A DNA stretch of 64,000 nucleotides, taken from positions 1,052,001 to 1,116,000 of the forward strand of contig NC_092578.1 in NCBI RefSeq assembly GCF_037975245.1. Direction: 5' to 3'. The position numbers were made by a program, and so were the translations under genes. Of the stretch, positions 8,758 to 22,000 are shown piece after piece. This DNA comes from Apostichopus japonicus. Its lineage: Eukaryota > Echinodermata > Holothuroidea > Aspidochirotida > Stichopodidae. The first letter of the stretch is position 1, and each line of letters begins with the position of its first letter. The notes under the pieces are model-generated. The model ran no database searches, was not told the origin of the DNA, and saw nothing but the letters and a program-made list of their open reading frames with translations.

Positions 8758-9584
8758 AATTAAAAGAATCTTCAAAACAAAACAACTCTTAAATTTATAA
8801 TCTTCTGTCAATAACAAAATTGCAAGAATGGCCACAAAATGGTTCTCTACACTCCTCCATTTCTTGGTTGGTTGTTATGTAAACATACATTTATCAATCA
8901 AAATAATTGTTATCACAAAATTGAGGAAGTTTATAAAAAAGATAATTTGAAAATTGTAGGAGGTACCAGAAAAGGGGAAGTGCTTTGTTTAAACGTCTTC
9001 CCTGGTAAACAAGGGTATGTTTTGTTTTGACAAAAACAGTGTTCCTCTTGTCAATATATAAAGTAGTTTACCTTTTAAGAAATGAATGACAGAGCCCTAT
9101 AGCTTCAAAGCCTAGTTTTCCCATTTACATGTTCTGTTTTTGGTAACAAGTAGACAAGGTTAATATGTCCTCAAACCAAATGATGAGTTGAATCTCTAGT
9201 AGTTTCAGGGTATGTATCTTTAATACAACATGACAAGTTAATAAAATAGAAAGCACATTGCAAAAGATGCTGGTCTTGCAAGTTTCAAAAACTCAAAGGA
9301 ACTAGTATATATGCTATGTTTAGTTTCAATTATACCAGGGGTTTTAATTTATGAGCAATCTCTTTCTCTGCCCACCTATACTGCAGAGGAGCAAACACAG
9401 TAAAGTCAACACTAACCATCGGTCTGCATGTACTGTGGGAAGTATATAAACTGTACACGCTGTAATGTACATACGTAGCACTATAGAGATAGATTATGAG
9501 TTGTAACTTAGTAGTGTCTCTCTGACTAAGACACGAATATTCAGGCATCACTGGGTGCCACAAACCTAGATGTACTTACAACCA

Positions 9585-9800
9585 TTTGGCTGTCCATAAT
9601 ACAAATTAGTAACATACTGATTAACCAGTAAACCCCATAATACGAATTAGTAACCAACTAATTAACCAGTAAACCCCATAATACCAGTTAGTAACCGATT
9701 AATTAACCAGTAAACCCCATAATATGAGTTTGTAACCGACAAATTAACCAGTAAACCCCATACAAGTTAGTAACCGACAAATTAACCAGTAAACCCCAAA
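9585..9800 (+). repeat. 41-bp minisatellite, five units
   Basis: TTAACCAGTAAACCCC recurs at 9621, 9662, 9703, 9744 and 9782, giving a 41-bp period with a shortened last unit. Confidence 0.88.
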
Positions 9801-10489
9801 ATGCAAACTACTATATGTGCCACATAAGTAATGATTTTTATACTTTCACAGGTAAACCAATTTTTTTGCAATGTTTCTGCCAAATTTCCTTGTTATATAC
9901 TGGTGTTATGAGGGTAGAGTATTAACAGATGTTTCTCAACTGCCTCAATGTTACACTGCAGTAATGGTATAGAATAATCTCACCTTATTTCAGACTGCTA
10001 TTCAATCCCCCCCAAAAGCCATCTCCTACCCACCCCCCCCCCCAAATAGAAAGAGTGAAGAGTGATACACTAAACTATCTTGATCCTTGTTCTTTGAAGA
10101 TTGGCAGAAATATTAAACAGTTCGACATGCATGTTGATAAAAAAAAAAATGTTACGAACATAAGTTTAAAGGAAACAACTGACTTTGAATGCATGTGGAG
10201 ATAGGCATGTTTAATAACGTTCACTTCAGGAAGTTTCTTGATTGATTTCGGAGTAGGAAATGCAATTACTTAATTTAAATGATGGATGGAGTGCCATCTT
10301 GTGACCTGTAAAAGAGGAACTTATACGAATATTTTGTATCTTGGTGACAATTCTGTAGAATTCCTTCCTGCAGTATATCAGATAATTACTGGTTGAGGTT
10401 GTCACACTTTGTACCAGAGGATAACTCAGAGCAAGCAGTTATGATATATCAGAGATGCATGTTGACAACAAAGTACTTTTTTTTTTCTT

Positions 10490-11660
10490 GATTTTTCCCT
10501 CAACTGTTTTGATCTAGGGTTAAGTAACATCCTTTTTTGGTTTCCCCAAAGGAAAACTACAGAGACACTGATCTTGCGATCTTGCAAAAGTTTGAGGGGG
10601 ACCACGGACTGCAAAATCGGCAATGAGTTTAACGCGGATCGTAAGGGGTCGTACTATTATGGTTCAGGGATGTGTTCTGAATGCCGTCCAGCACAAACAG
10701 TATTCTAAACAGTATTCTAAACATTTACGAACAGTATTCTAAACATTTACAACATTTATTGTTGATGATTATATTTAATAAAGTTTACCATTATCAAAAT
10801 ATGGATGAATACTTGGCACAAAAGTTAGCTGCTGAATAGGAAAAAGATAGCAACATTTGCCATCTAAACATACTTCATTTGCGAACATTTTCCAAAGCGG
10901 AGAGGACACCCCCACCCCTAAGACCCCTCCCCCAGGACGTAGATCACACTACCACGCGAATCCTTCCCAAACACTCACATATTCCTTAGCACATCCCTGA
11001 TGGTTAGACTTGTCCAACACGGCAACATACAGAAATGCTGTACATACTCAAAGCCAAAGACTTCATTGGTACAAAACCTTTGGCCAGCAACAGCTAGACC
11101 ATCATCAGAAAGGTTGTTATTACTAAAATCGTAGGGTCTGCACTATTTGTCAATCTTAGAAAAAAAACATTCAACAGGTAGAATAAAATTATCAAAGGAA
11201 CATTAATATTGTACTTGGTGCGACTAAATTAGTAAATGTTGATAATATAATATAGTTAACATGTCCTTAAATGTTAAAATATGTTTGGTTTGATATAGTA
11301 ATTGTTTACCCCCGATAAAATAGTCAATGCACCTGAACCTTTGGTTAGTACCATTATTTGATAGGGGTCACGAAAATGGATATATATCTATAACGGAAAA
11401 AAACTGCTTGTACAACAGAATATGTACATAAAGAACACAAGTGTTTTAATGTATTCTGACTACTCATAAATGTATGCTACATGCCAACCTTACGCATTAG
11501 GAGTAGAACTCAAATCTTACATGTTACAGGTAGGACCCTGCAATGCAATCCGCAAATTTATCAGGTCACACATCCGGAGTCTATGAATCCTGAGTTCTGC
11601 AATACCGCCATAATTACCTTTCAGGAAACATTCCATACTGTAGTTTTGATTTAACTAAAG
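10490..11660 (+). repeat. Unknown interspersed repeat family, copy A
   Basis: Blocks at 10530-10664, 11000-11195 and 11490-11655 match copies at 17200-17790 (reverse strand) and 18300-18655. Shared landmarks are TTTGGTTTCCCCAAAGG, TTGTCCAACACGGCAACATA, TTATTACTAAAATCGTAGG, CATTCAACAGGTAGAATAAA and CACACATCCGGAGTCTATG. The first part reads in one frame as PKENYRDTDLAILQKFEGD, close to the product of the 17.5-kb copy. This suggests the family came from a coding exon followed by a 3' untranslated region. I do not recognise the protein. A small hAT-like element interrupts this copy. Confidence 0.7.
10665..10999. mobile_element. Small hAT-like MITE inside repeat copy A
   Basis: Inverted ends CAGGGATGTG and CACATCCCTG are flanked by ATGGTT on both sides. 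The 18.4-kb sister copy has an uninterrupted site (ACGGTT followed directly by ACATTCGTCC), which shows the insertion precisely. It is 335 bp long. The interior has short CAGTATTCTAAACATTTAC repeats at about 10697-10760. A 6-bp duplication is short for hAT, so the assignment is tentative. Confidence 0.68.
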
Positions 11661-13572
11661 GGATTGTATTAAAGCATACACAGTAACAATGAACATGTTT
11701 AATTCAAGTACTAATGCATCAACACTAAAAGAAGAACACTTCAGTGCTTTGAAGAAACTCAAAACAGATTATTTGTGCATCTATGATATCACATTTGTTT
11801 GCTGTAAATTCACTTTTGGTAAAAAAAGTTTTTTTAAATTTATATACACTTCATATCAATGTATCTCCAAAATGGCGTGTAGGCATTGATAGATAATATC
11901 ACAAGGATGCTTAGATTTTAGTCCTGTATTAAACATAGATTAACCTCTGTACTATTTTGTTTTTTTCATTTCACATCAGGATGTATGCTTTCTATACATT
12001 CACATAGAAGAGTATGTTAACTAACTCTCATGTGATGACTTGATTATTCATTAATAGACAGTACTGTATGCACACAACAGTGTACCTATTAAAACTTAAT
12101 CAAATCAAGATGTACGCTCATTTTACGCCAAACAGTACGTTTTAAATGTAGTCACACAGATTAAAATGTGATGTTTCTTCTTATTGTTGAGAGGGAGTAA
12201 TTTATCAAAGAGGTATTTTAATTCCTTCTTCTAGATGCCGTCAAAGACTTGTAAGTGGAGATATAAAAACATAACAGTGCTTCCAGAATATTTAGGAATT
12301 TAAGCACATAATGTTCGTTCTTTTCTTTGAGAGGTCATTTCTTCAAGTGAGTTAAAGCAGACAGAATGATTGCTACTATAGTACTTCTAGTCTCGTTTGG
12401 TACTTGATAATAACAGCCTTTGTCTTTGCTATAATATTCAATTTTGAAATATAAATGAAATATAATTTCATAGTTTAATTTGAATATTGCGATCACCCTA
12501 TTGAACCCCATCAGAAATTTACATTAATAGCTACAGTAGATGTTCAGCAAGGGTTCCTACCCAAAATGACCACTGACCCATCCAATAATCCTTCTGCTAC
12601 AAATATCTCGTCCTTTTAGTATGAAATAAAGTCCACTTGGCTGTTTGCATTGTTCTAAATTAGTTTAAGGGCCTAAAATTCATACATAAACTACAAGTGA
12701 GATTAGGCTGGATTGCACAACCCTTAATTTTATTGAGTGGTCATGGTAATAACCAGAATGATTTATTAAGGTCGTTACTGTAAAAAAAAAGCTAAGCTGG
12801 AAATCCCCCCAAAAGTTCTCAATGGAAGCCAATTACAGTCATTGAAAATGCCACCATTCTTTGTTAGGTTTCCTTGGTTAGCTCAGGCCGTTAAACTGAT
12901 GTGTGATTTCCAGTAACTTGATTGGCCGGTACAGATAACGGCCAGCCTGTAGTACAATAAGTATGCAAAATTATAACATTAGGCCTACTCTTCCAGACAG
13001 GATAAACAAGATTTGGTTGAATAACGAAGACACCACCATGTTGTTTATAGCAACATTCATTTGAAATGAACATTTCCTATTTGTTACTTTACTCATGGGA
13101 CCATCACATATTATGCATTAATGTAACCATCTTGGGAATTTAATTCCCCCTCTTCCTCTCTCTCTGTTAACATCCTTAGATTGAACCTAATTTCACAAAA
13201 CGTATAAGCTACTGTAAGTCTTCATTATAAGTAAATAAGTTTAATCATTACAACTTACAACAATTTCTATTCAATGTACCAAGTATATCAATTGAGTTAG
13301 ATTTCAGTGCAAAAAATTATGAAATACTACCCTTGTAACAGTCACATTTATGTTTGTATGCAGCTACCTTACAAGATGTACACAGCTAGCAGTGTCCATA
13401 TGCATTGCCAGCTACATATAGGGAAGTATGGGCTATGCAGCTGTAATATATTAAGTTCACTCGCTTTACTTATGTAGCCAAATACATAAGGCAACATACA
13501 TAGGGCAATTTACACAGCTGTGGTACCTTACTGCTCAGTCCTTACAAATACATGCACTGGCTATATAATCAT

Positions 13573-13640
13573 AATAATAATAATTAGATTTATATAGCGC
13601 CACTCCAGGAAACGAGTAACTGCCAATGGGGCTTATATGT
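13573..13640 (+). repeat. Retroposon-tail-like fragment
   Basis: An AATAATAATAAT run followed by ATTTATATAGCGCCACTCC. This motif is common at the ends of invertebrate SINEs and LINEs. No body was recognised. Confidence 0.4.
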
Positions 13641-13666
13641 ACTTAGCCAGCTACATAGGAAAACAT

Positions 13667-13720
13667 AAATAGCTTGTGGTACGTGCTTGTTATAAATAGC
13701 TTGTGGTACGTGCTTGTTAT
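13667..13720 (+). repeat. 26-bp direct duplication
   Basis: ATAAATAGCTTGTGGTACGT followed by GCTTGT occurs twice in tandem. The surrounding region (13360-13900) is full of degenerate CCAGCTACATA-type motifs and may be an older decayed array. Confidence 0.75.
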
Positions 13721-15534
13721 GTATATTCCTTGCTATTAGGCTATACTGTACATATTAAAGTAGCTATATAGGATATCATAGTACACAGCTGCCACCTATC
13801 CACTTTTGTGTACACTGTAATATTAGGTACACTTGCCATGCATTTCTCTAAGTGCAACTAACTACAAAGGACAACATAGGTCAACATACACATTAAATGT
13901 GCCTGTATGTGTACTATGCTTTACTATCTATACTGGCAAAAATTACATCATAATATATAAATAAATCATTATCCCTACTCATAATGTATCTTAACCAATC
14001 TTAACTGAATAGCAACTCAAGCATCAAGAATTTATAAACTTAATGTGAAGCAAGGAATTCAGTCATGGATAGGGAAAACAAACTATTGAGGGAACTAGAT
14101 TCTACAGCTGAATTAATGCAGAATATTTTGACTGATATTATGTTTTAAGTTTCTTCAATGAATCTTGTTGTTGTTTGCATGCCTGGACAGTCATTTGTCG
14201 CTTGGAGACTTTTCATGTTTACGACAGTTCTGAAGATTTCTGTTAATCTGTCATATCATTGGTGATACATCCTGTGTCTAAAGTAGTTGCTAGGTGATAA
14301 CCTCACCATACTATGGGTTGAACATAGGTGCACAGTATTCTCTACCATTTTAATTGCACACAATTGTGGAGTTCTTTGTGATGTAAATTTATAGTCTAAC
14401 TACATCACTCTGACATAATCTACTCTTAAATGATACAGGACAGCTTGGGTTCGTACCATTTAATTACATTCTAATTTTCTCCTGCGTTACATTTGACTTG
14501 TTTCACTGTCATATTTAAACAAAAGTCATGGCATACCCTCACAAAGTACTATTTACATGGTAAATTAGTTAGAATGAATACTTTGAAGTAAGGAAACTTT
14601 GTCAAATTTTGTCAAAATTTGCCAAAATTTGTCAAACTATCCTACAATTTTGTTTTCTTATTTATAAATCTAATACCTCAGAGTGAGAGAGGAAATCCAT
14701 GAAAACCTACTTTTTGATCAATTTTACTCCAGCTGTTCATACTATTTCAGTCAAAACTGTTTTTATGGTATTTTTTAGTCCTTCCTGTTTGCTCTTTACA
14801 AATAAAAGTATATTTCTCTCTATCACATTCATCAAACTGGTCGTATGATTCAACATGAAGACCTTCCATACAGTGTAAAATTTTAAACCTACATATTCCC
14901 TAATAGTGTCTAGGGCATATCTAAAGTCAGTTGTAGGTTGTTTGAGGCTGTATAAATTCCTGTAACTTTTCCCACATTGTTAACTTTCTATTATAACCTA
15001 ACACACACTCTACCACTTCAGAAAGAAGTATCAAGGCTTGAACATGAGACGGATGGGATGGTATCGGTTACAGGTAACAGAGACAAATGCTGGTAGATTC
15101 AAATGATGGCTGTACTTGATAAAAAGGGTCTCTCGTTTCTGCTCCACCAAGGTAAAAGAACGATATCATTTCTTTGGTATTTTGAATATAGACTATAGAT
15201 CCCCCAAGCAGTGAGTTATACTGGTACTTCTTGGTGCAATAACAATGTCACCATTTTACTACAAGGAAACAAAATTTCTTTGCCTGCGGATAGAAACCAT
15301 CCATAGCCAAGAAAAAATATTAATACGATAGTTTCCTTGATATGTAACAAAACTCAGAGTAAAATAGTTATGAATGAATATGAATAATAAATTCCAGCAT
15401 CTCAAGAGTACCAAATATTGGTTAACTACTTGGGGTTAAGTATTTTATTATTTAGTAAATGTCATATAGAGATAACTCACGTTATACTCATATTAGAGAA
15501 ATTGCTGTTAAGCAGATCTATCAGAAACCTCACT

Positions 15535-16025
15535 ATACAACCCTTGCTACACTGTCTCTGTACAACCCTTGTGCTACCAAGGACTGTACAACTCCCATTG
15601 CTACTCATGACACCCTCTGTTCATGTAATCATGCAATCCCCACTACCCCCCCCCCCGGCTGCTCAAGGAATCATATCATGGTTCCTGTACAACTCTCCTG
15701 GCTACGGGAACCTATAACATTGTCTTCTCACCCTCCCTTCCTCCCCCACCCCAAATTGTTCTGGATAACTATCACCCTCCCTGTACAACCCTCAAGTCTA
15801 CACAGGGAACCTATAACACTGTCTGGAAGGTCCCCTCCCCCTCTCTACCTCCCTCCCCTACCCCCAAGCTGTTCTGAATAGCTATCACCCTGTACAACTC
15901 TCAAGTCTACACAGGGAACCTATAACACTGTCTGGAAGGTCCCCTGCCCCTCCATATCTCCCTCCCTTCCTCTCCCACCCCCAAGCTGTTCTTGGATAGC
16001 TATCACCCTCCCTGTAAAACTATGA
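15535..16025 (+). repeat. C-rich tandem array, unit about 115 bp
   Basis: TGTTCTGGATA-type landmarks occur near 15758, 15871 and 15988, with GGGAACCTATAACA and a CCCTCCC tract in each unit. Related sequence recurs at 18845-19030. Pro/Leu-rich open frames here are products of the repeat. Confidence 0.75.
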
Positions 16026-17199
16026 GCATTAGATCCATCTTCAACAGCAGCTTTCGAAGAATAATGTTAGCCCTATATGTTAAAATTCCGCGATTTTACT
16101 CTCCCAAAAAGCAGCAGCGAAAAATAGGTCGCTGGTTCCATAGCAGGTTACTCACCGGCGCATATATACACGGGCACACATTTGATTAGGAGCACACAAC
16201 TAATATTCAGTCACAGCAAGATGATTTCATCGCTAAGATTTACATCTCTTCAATGAAGCATGACATTTTCATACAGTAGGGATTGAATATCTAATCAATT
16301 CCATTTCCTGAAAATGTTGTTTATGAAAAAAAACAGAAAACATTTCTTCTAATCTACTGTAATTTCAGACCACTTTTTGCTTTTTTCATTTAATTATTTT
16401 CTAGTATTTCCTTTTAACTTTATCTATCTCCTTTCTAATGGTATAGTTTTAGCTCCCTTTGACATTTCAGGCAAACTTTTATTGTTGTACGTGTAGCATC
16501 CAAGATGGGCAGGCAGCTTCTATCATGTGGGAGCTGTGTATGTCCCAGAATGATACTGAATTAATTGCATCTACTTCTGTATGACACAAACCCAACTATC
16601 ATCTTTACTTATCGTAGGATTTTGTGATGATACCCCCCCCCCCCCAAAGCAAAACACAACAGACTCTGTAAACTGAAATTGTTCTCTTTCCTTTCAAGAG
16701 GATAAAACTCCAATCATTTTCGTCATCAAACACATTTACTGTGTGTGTAAAGAAAGATATTCTTTGCACAGTGAATTCATGGTTCATTTATTTACTGTGA
16801 CTAGTGGGCTGTGACTTGGACAAGTCTAAACCTTAAATTATCCAGCCAACAGAGCTTAAGGGTTTAGTAATATTCTTCTTTATTTGCTATTCATTTCTTT
16901 CATATTATTTTGCACCCAAAAGTGCAAGAATTAAAGTGGTAACAATTTTAAGAGCTTTTGACACATTATTAGGACAATAGTCATTGGCTGTGATAACAGT
17001 CGTTGTGTTTTGTATTACAATTCATTTTCTCACTCTGCTCTGCTCTTTATTATGATATTTCTGTTTGAACGTACAAGAAATAGATTTGAATTGCAATGAA
17101 TTCAAATTGTCCAATGGAGATGAATCCATATCCTAATAAAAATAGGTCACAAATAAATATGCCTTTAATATCCTGTAAGACACTTAGGATAGCAATGTT

Positions 17200-17792
17200 A
17201 AAAATCACTTGGTAAAAAAATAATCAAAACTAGAGTATGCAATGTTTCCCAATGGAATGAGGGCAGTATTGAAAGAACTTATTGTACATAGACTCAGGAT
17301 GTGTGACCTGATTGCTTCGCAGATGACATTGCAAAGGTCCTACCTGTACTGCGTAAGATTTGTCACAGGGCCTCTACTCGTAATGCGTAAGGTTGTCATG
17401 TAATATAAATGTTTGAGAAATCGAATGAGAACTTTATTTCTTAATACGTAAAACTAATTTTATTCCACCTGTTGAATGTCACTTTTAACAATCACAAACA
17501 GGGCAGACCTATGATTTTAGTAATAGCAACCATTCTGAGAAGTGACAGTCTTGCCGTTGCCTGGCCAAACAATAAAGTCTTCAATTTTGAGTACAGCATT
17601 TCTGTATGTTGCCTTGTTGGACGAATCTAAGTAATTACCGACTTTGCAATCAGCTTCATAGTCATTGCTGTTTTGCAATCCGAGGTCCCCCTCACAATTT
17701 TGCAAGGTCAGTAAAAGTGACTCCATAGCTTTCCGTTTCGGGAGACCAAAAAGGGGAATCTTGTCATATGTATTTATCAAGTTAATAATCAT
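17200..17792 (-). repeat. Unknown repeat family, copy B, with the longest coding-like stretch
   Basis: The reverse complement lines up with copies A and C along most of its length, including the 3' CACACATCCTGAGTCTATG block. A 91-codon frame (17517-17792) contains LPKRKAMESLLLTLQNCEGD, then DYEADCKVGNY and ATYRNAVLKIEDFIVWPGNG. Copy A keeps the LQKFEGDHGLQN segment and copy C keeps KVGNYYYG. Conserved amino-acid blocks despite different indels suggest descent from a protein-coding sequence. No family was recognised. Confidence 0.65.
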
Positions 17793-18299
17793 GGAAATTA
17801 TTTAACATTTAAGGAGTATAGGCCATACCCAGCCTAACATGAAAGAGATATATACTTTCCCAATGTAGATAACTAAAGCGACATGAACTGTATTTAATAA
17901 CACGACATCGTTAACAAAACCAAGTCATATTTCAGCTAAACTTTAAACTGTGCAGATAAGACTTGCAGCAACCCTTTTTAAGACCTGTTCAGTTTTCGTT
18001 AAAAAGCATTAATTCTTCGTCGTTTGTTCATGTGTCTGATTTCCATCGCTATTTGAATAAGCGCATAAGCACGTACCCGAAGGAATCAATTTAAGACGAG
18101 AGTACGAGTGCAGCCTCATTGACAGATCATCTTAAAAGAGCTCCTATTTCCTCTGATTATTTACTTCATTGATTCGGCCTTGAGTTTGTTTACATTAAAA
18201 TGATTTGCCAGCTTTTGGTGAAAACAACATCATAGAAAAATCTGAGGAGATTATCCAAGGTTTTTGGTTTGACAAAGTTTCTGTAATAATCAATACGGA

Positions 18300-18655
18300 A
18301 ACTACATAGAATTAATGCTTTTGATATCCAATAAGAGTGTTCTGGTCCTTAATTTTGTTTGCAATGTATAGGCACCCTGCTTTTTTGGATTCCCAAGAGG
18401 GAATACTATGCAGTCACTCTTACCGACCATGCAAAATTTTGTGGGGGAGAGCGGATTGTAAAGTCGGCGATGACTATAACACATCGTAAAGTTGGTAATT
18501 ACTATTACGGTTACATTCGTCCAACACGGCATCATACAGAAATGTTGTACTCGCAGCTGAAGCCAAAGTGAATTAATCAGGTCAGACATCCGGAGTCTAT
18601 GCATGCTAAGTTCTTCAATACTGCCCTCGTTACTGTAGTTTTGATTGTAAGTATG
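18300..18655 (+). repeat. Unknown repeat family, copy C
   Basis: A shorter copy lying opposite to copy B about 0.5 kb away. It lacks the middle block with TTATTACTAAAATC but keeps the PKRE-type start, the TCGTCCAACACGGCA block and the CAGACATCCGGAGTCTATG block. It gives the empty site for the MITE in copy A. The 70-codon frame at 18359-18571 is a damaged version of the copy B reading. Confidence 0.65.
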
Positions 18656-18844
18656 CCTCTGAAAAAACTTGCCAAAACCACAATATCTATTTAATCCTCA
18701 GAATGTGAGAACGCACAACTAAAGGCAAACTAAATGCATATATGCAATAAATTACAGCAAACCCAACCAAATCAAGGTGTTTTGACACACTAACAAAGAT
18801 ATAGTGAACCTGAATTTTGAAAAACAGTTTAAACCACTGATATC

Positions 18845-19035
18845 ACCTTTTTATACAACTATCCTAGTTACATCGGAGAACCTATCACACAATATGCACA
18901 TCCCACCCCCATCCATCCCATCCACCCCCCCACCCCAGTTGTTCTTGGATTGATAACACCGTTCTATACAACTCTCCTTGCTCTTCAGGGAAAGTCCACA
19001 CAATATGCACATCCCCCTTCTTCTCCCCCCCCCAC
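18845..19035 (+). repeat. Two C-rich units related to the 15.6-16.0 kb array
   Basis: Two units of about 105 bp, each with TATACAACT, CACACAATATGCACATCCC and a CCACCCC tract. Confidence 0.65.
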
Positions 19036-22000
19036 CAAACATTTGATTAAAAATCATTTCTGAGTTTGATTGTCTTCATCAACTTGAGAAATTCAGATTG
19101 GAATTTCAATTTACAAGCTAAGATCAAAGGAAGATTATGACAATGATATCATCTACAGTGATTTTTTGTTCTAATTCAGTGATCAAACGTTTTCTTTGAA
19201 CCTCTCACCAACGGTCAACCTACGTATTTTCAACACGATGGATGGGTGCAATAACAGGTGCGTCAGGCTGTCATCAATCATCCCGGATCGATAATTAAAA
19301 TCTCTTGATTTCTTTTTCTCACCAAATGAATGATTCAACAGTACTTATTAAGTGACTTTTCAACAAACTGAAAAAACTGACGATTATAACATAAATTGGA
19401 ACAGGTTGTTTTTCGCTGGTTCAATCAGGAGTTTGAGTGAGGAAGGGATTATATGGAAGTAAGGGAGAGAGTTGGAAAGGAGGAGCAACAAGTCAAACTG
19501 TATAGAAATTCATGATCACACACAGAACTATTCATCTACTTGAAAAAAGAACAGAGTGTATAGGAAGTGATCAGTTGCCTTTCCGATGTGATTAATATGC
19601 AACAAAGCACACACTATATAGTAACCCTCACATTCTTGAAGACATCCTCCATAACTTAAAGGAATTGTCTGGTGGAAGATTTTGATACATTTTCCTTGTA
19701 GTTATTATTTTTCTCTTTCTAACCATGTAAAAATTGTCCCCATTCGACGTTTTCTTCTTGTAGAAATCTGGTTTTCAAATTCACCAGTTTCTCACCAAAA
19801 GTACCGTTTGTTCGAACGCATCAATATGGTGATTGACGTAGTGCTGGCAAATAGGCAAAACAGGCGACTTGAAGTTAGCACTCCCATTTCCGCAACAAAT
19901 ACACTCTCCCGTGTACACGCACAAGCGATTGCCTATTACATATAACGTACCTATCGCGAACGTTACAGCCTACCATCCCCAGTTGGTATACGTATAGCGT
20001 TGCACATAATATACTCTCACACTCAAACCACAGTTCATAAACTTCCATAATCTACAGGTGGTCAGTACTGCCTCTTAATTTAAACATTCTAGATTTCACT
20101 ACAAAACTGTTTGTTTTTGTTTCAGAAGTATTTTCCTGTGGGTTCGAAATTAGAATCCTCCAAATTATACCCATCTAAGGAGGAATTCATGAGAAATTGA
20201 CAAAATGTCTCACACATGGAGGGAAAATAATACATTAAAGAGTGACAGTGAAAAGATTCTGGAGGGTTGAGAATAAATGAGTGACCATTATTTTAACTTT
20301 CTAGCACATCTGGCAACAACAATGAAAAGTTACATAAAGTTACTTAAAAACTGTTAAGTTTGTCAGGACAATTCTGTTCACACAAATGAAGAGATAGATA
20401 ATTCTGGGGGTTCAAATTTTCTCAAATAGTTCACTCGACTGTTTCATTACACAATCAATAGCTTGTGACTGATCGATGTGAACAACATTTATTATACATA
20501 ACATGATGCCAATCTTCCATTAAGAAAAACTGAACAACACCACCCCACTCAAACAAGGAAATGATGAGTATCAATAGTCCCTAGTAATAAGTTATTAGCT
20601 TATAACTTCAGAACTTGAAACATCTTAAGAGTACTCTCCAACTAACAACAGTGACCAGCTTTCATCGGCATCCAATTTTTTGGTTTCTTGTAAAAGCGCA
20701 CTGAGATCGCCGGTACAATGCACTATATAAATAAGAGTTATTATTTTTTATTAATATTATTATTATTATCCCTGAAATTATACCATCTTTGTTCAAGTTA
20801 TGACCAAAGTCTGAAAATAAGAAATATTCAAATGGAAAGGTTTGTGCTGATGGTGCAAAATTTACAGGAGAAAAATAAACCAACAAAATCAATGAACACC
20901 CACGTCTGATTCATAAAAGGTTGTGCTTTTGTCTTAGACAAATATATTTCTTGCCAGACAATGGCTTTTCTTTAATTACAGGAAAAAACACTCATTCCTA
21001 AACATACATTAATGTTATTGCACATTCCCCACCAATGCTGTTTTAACAATTATCCAAAGGAAATTTCAAATAAATCTAAAGACAACCAGGCAAGGTTTCT
21101 TCAATATGCTGGCCCATAATTTAAAGAATATCAATACTGAATGCCCATATCCAATGCTAATATCCAATAATTTGCCTTCCCTGTAAAATGATGGAGTTTG
21201 TGGCCACAAATGTTTACATAAATACTTAAAAGTTTGCAACAAAATGATAAATTGTTAACCTAAATGACAAGTGAACAGATGAAAGGAAACTAGCCAAATA
21301 TTTATTGAGGAATTAATATTTTTCTATCACTAATCGATTCCGTCACAAGCCAAATTTCCAACACCTGTTAACCTGATGACTCATAGACGAATACTGCCCT
21401 CGATATTGTTTCAAGAAGCATTGCAGCACAATGTTAAAATTTCTGTCTTTTATGGCTTGTTATAAAAGAATAAATGTGTTGTTACACTTCAAGTTACAAT
21501 AGCTCCAACACATAAAATTAATATTAACTTTTCGTAGAAAAAAAAAATCATCCATACCAATTTAGGCAGGAATAAGATTAAAAAATAATAATGCACAGCT
21601 GAAAGCTATATTTACAGTACACTCAATGGTTCTAAGTACAAAATATCTAAAATTACTAAACAAGCCTCGAAAATTACAAGAAAGTATTAAGTATTTTCTC
21701 TGATGGTACTGGCAGAAATACTTTCAATATATCCTGATAGCTTTGAGAGTGTACTGCGTTCCAAACGTTGCTAAAGTGACACAAATTGAAAGAGAAAGTT
21801 ATTTTTGAAAGGTTTCTTTTTTTAATGAATTCCTGTACCATTAGACGAGTTTCTTTTATAGTCTCTGCAGAGCACTGGTGTTGCTGAATCATGTGATAGA
21901 ACTCAAATTGAATAACATTATGCTGTTTATATTATTATACATCCTATAGTTGTCCTTTTTGAATCTTGGATACTGGAACAGAGGAAGTAAATATTATGAA

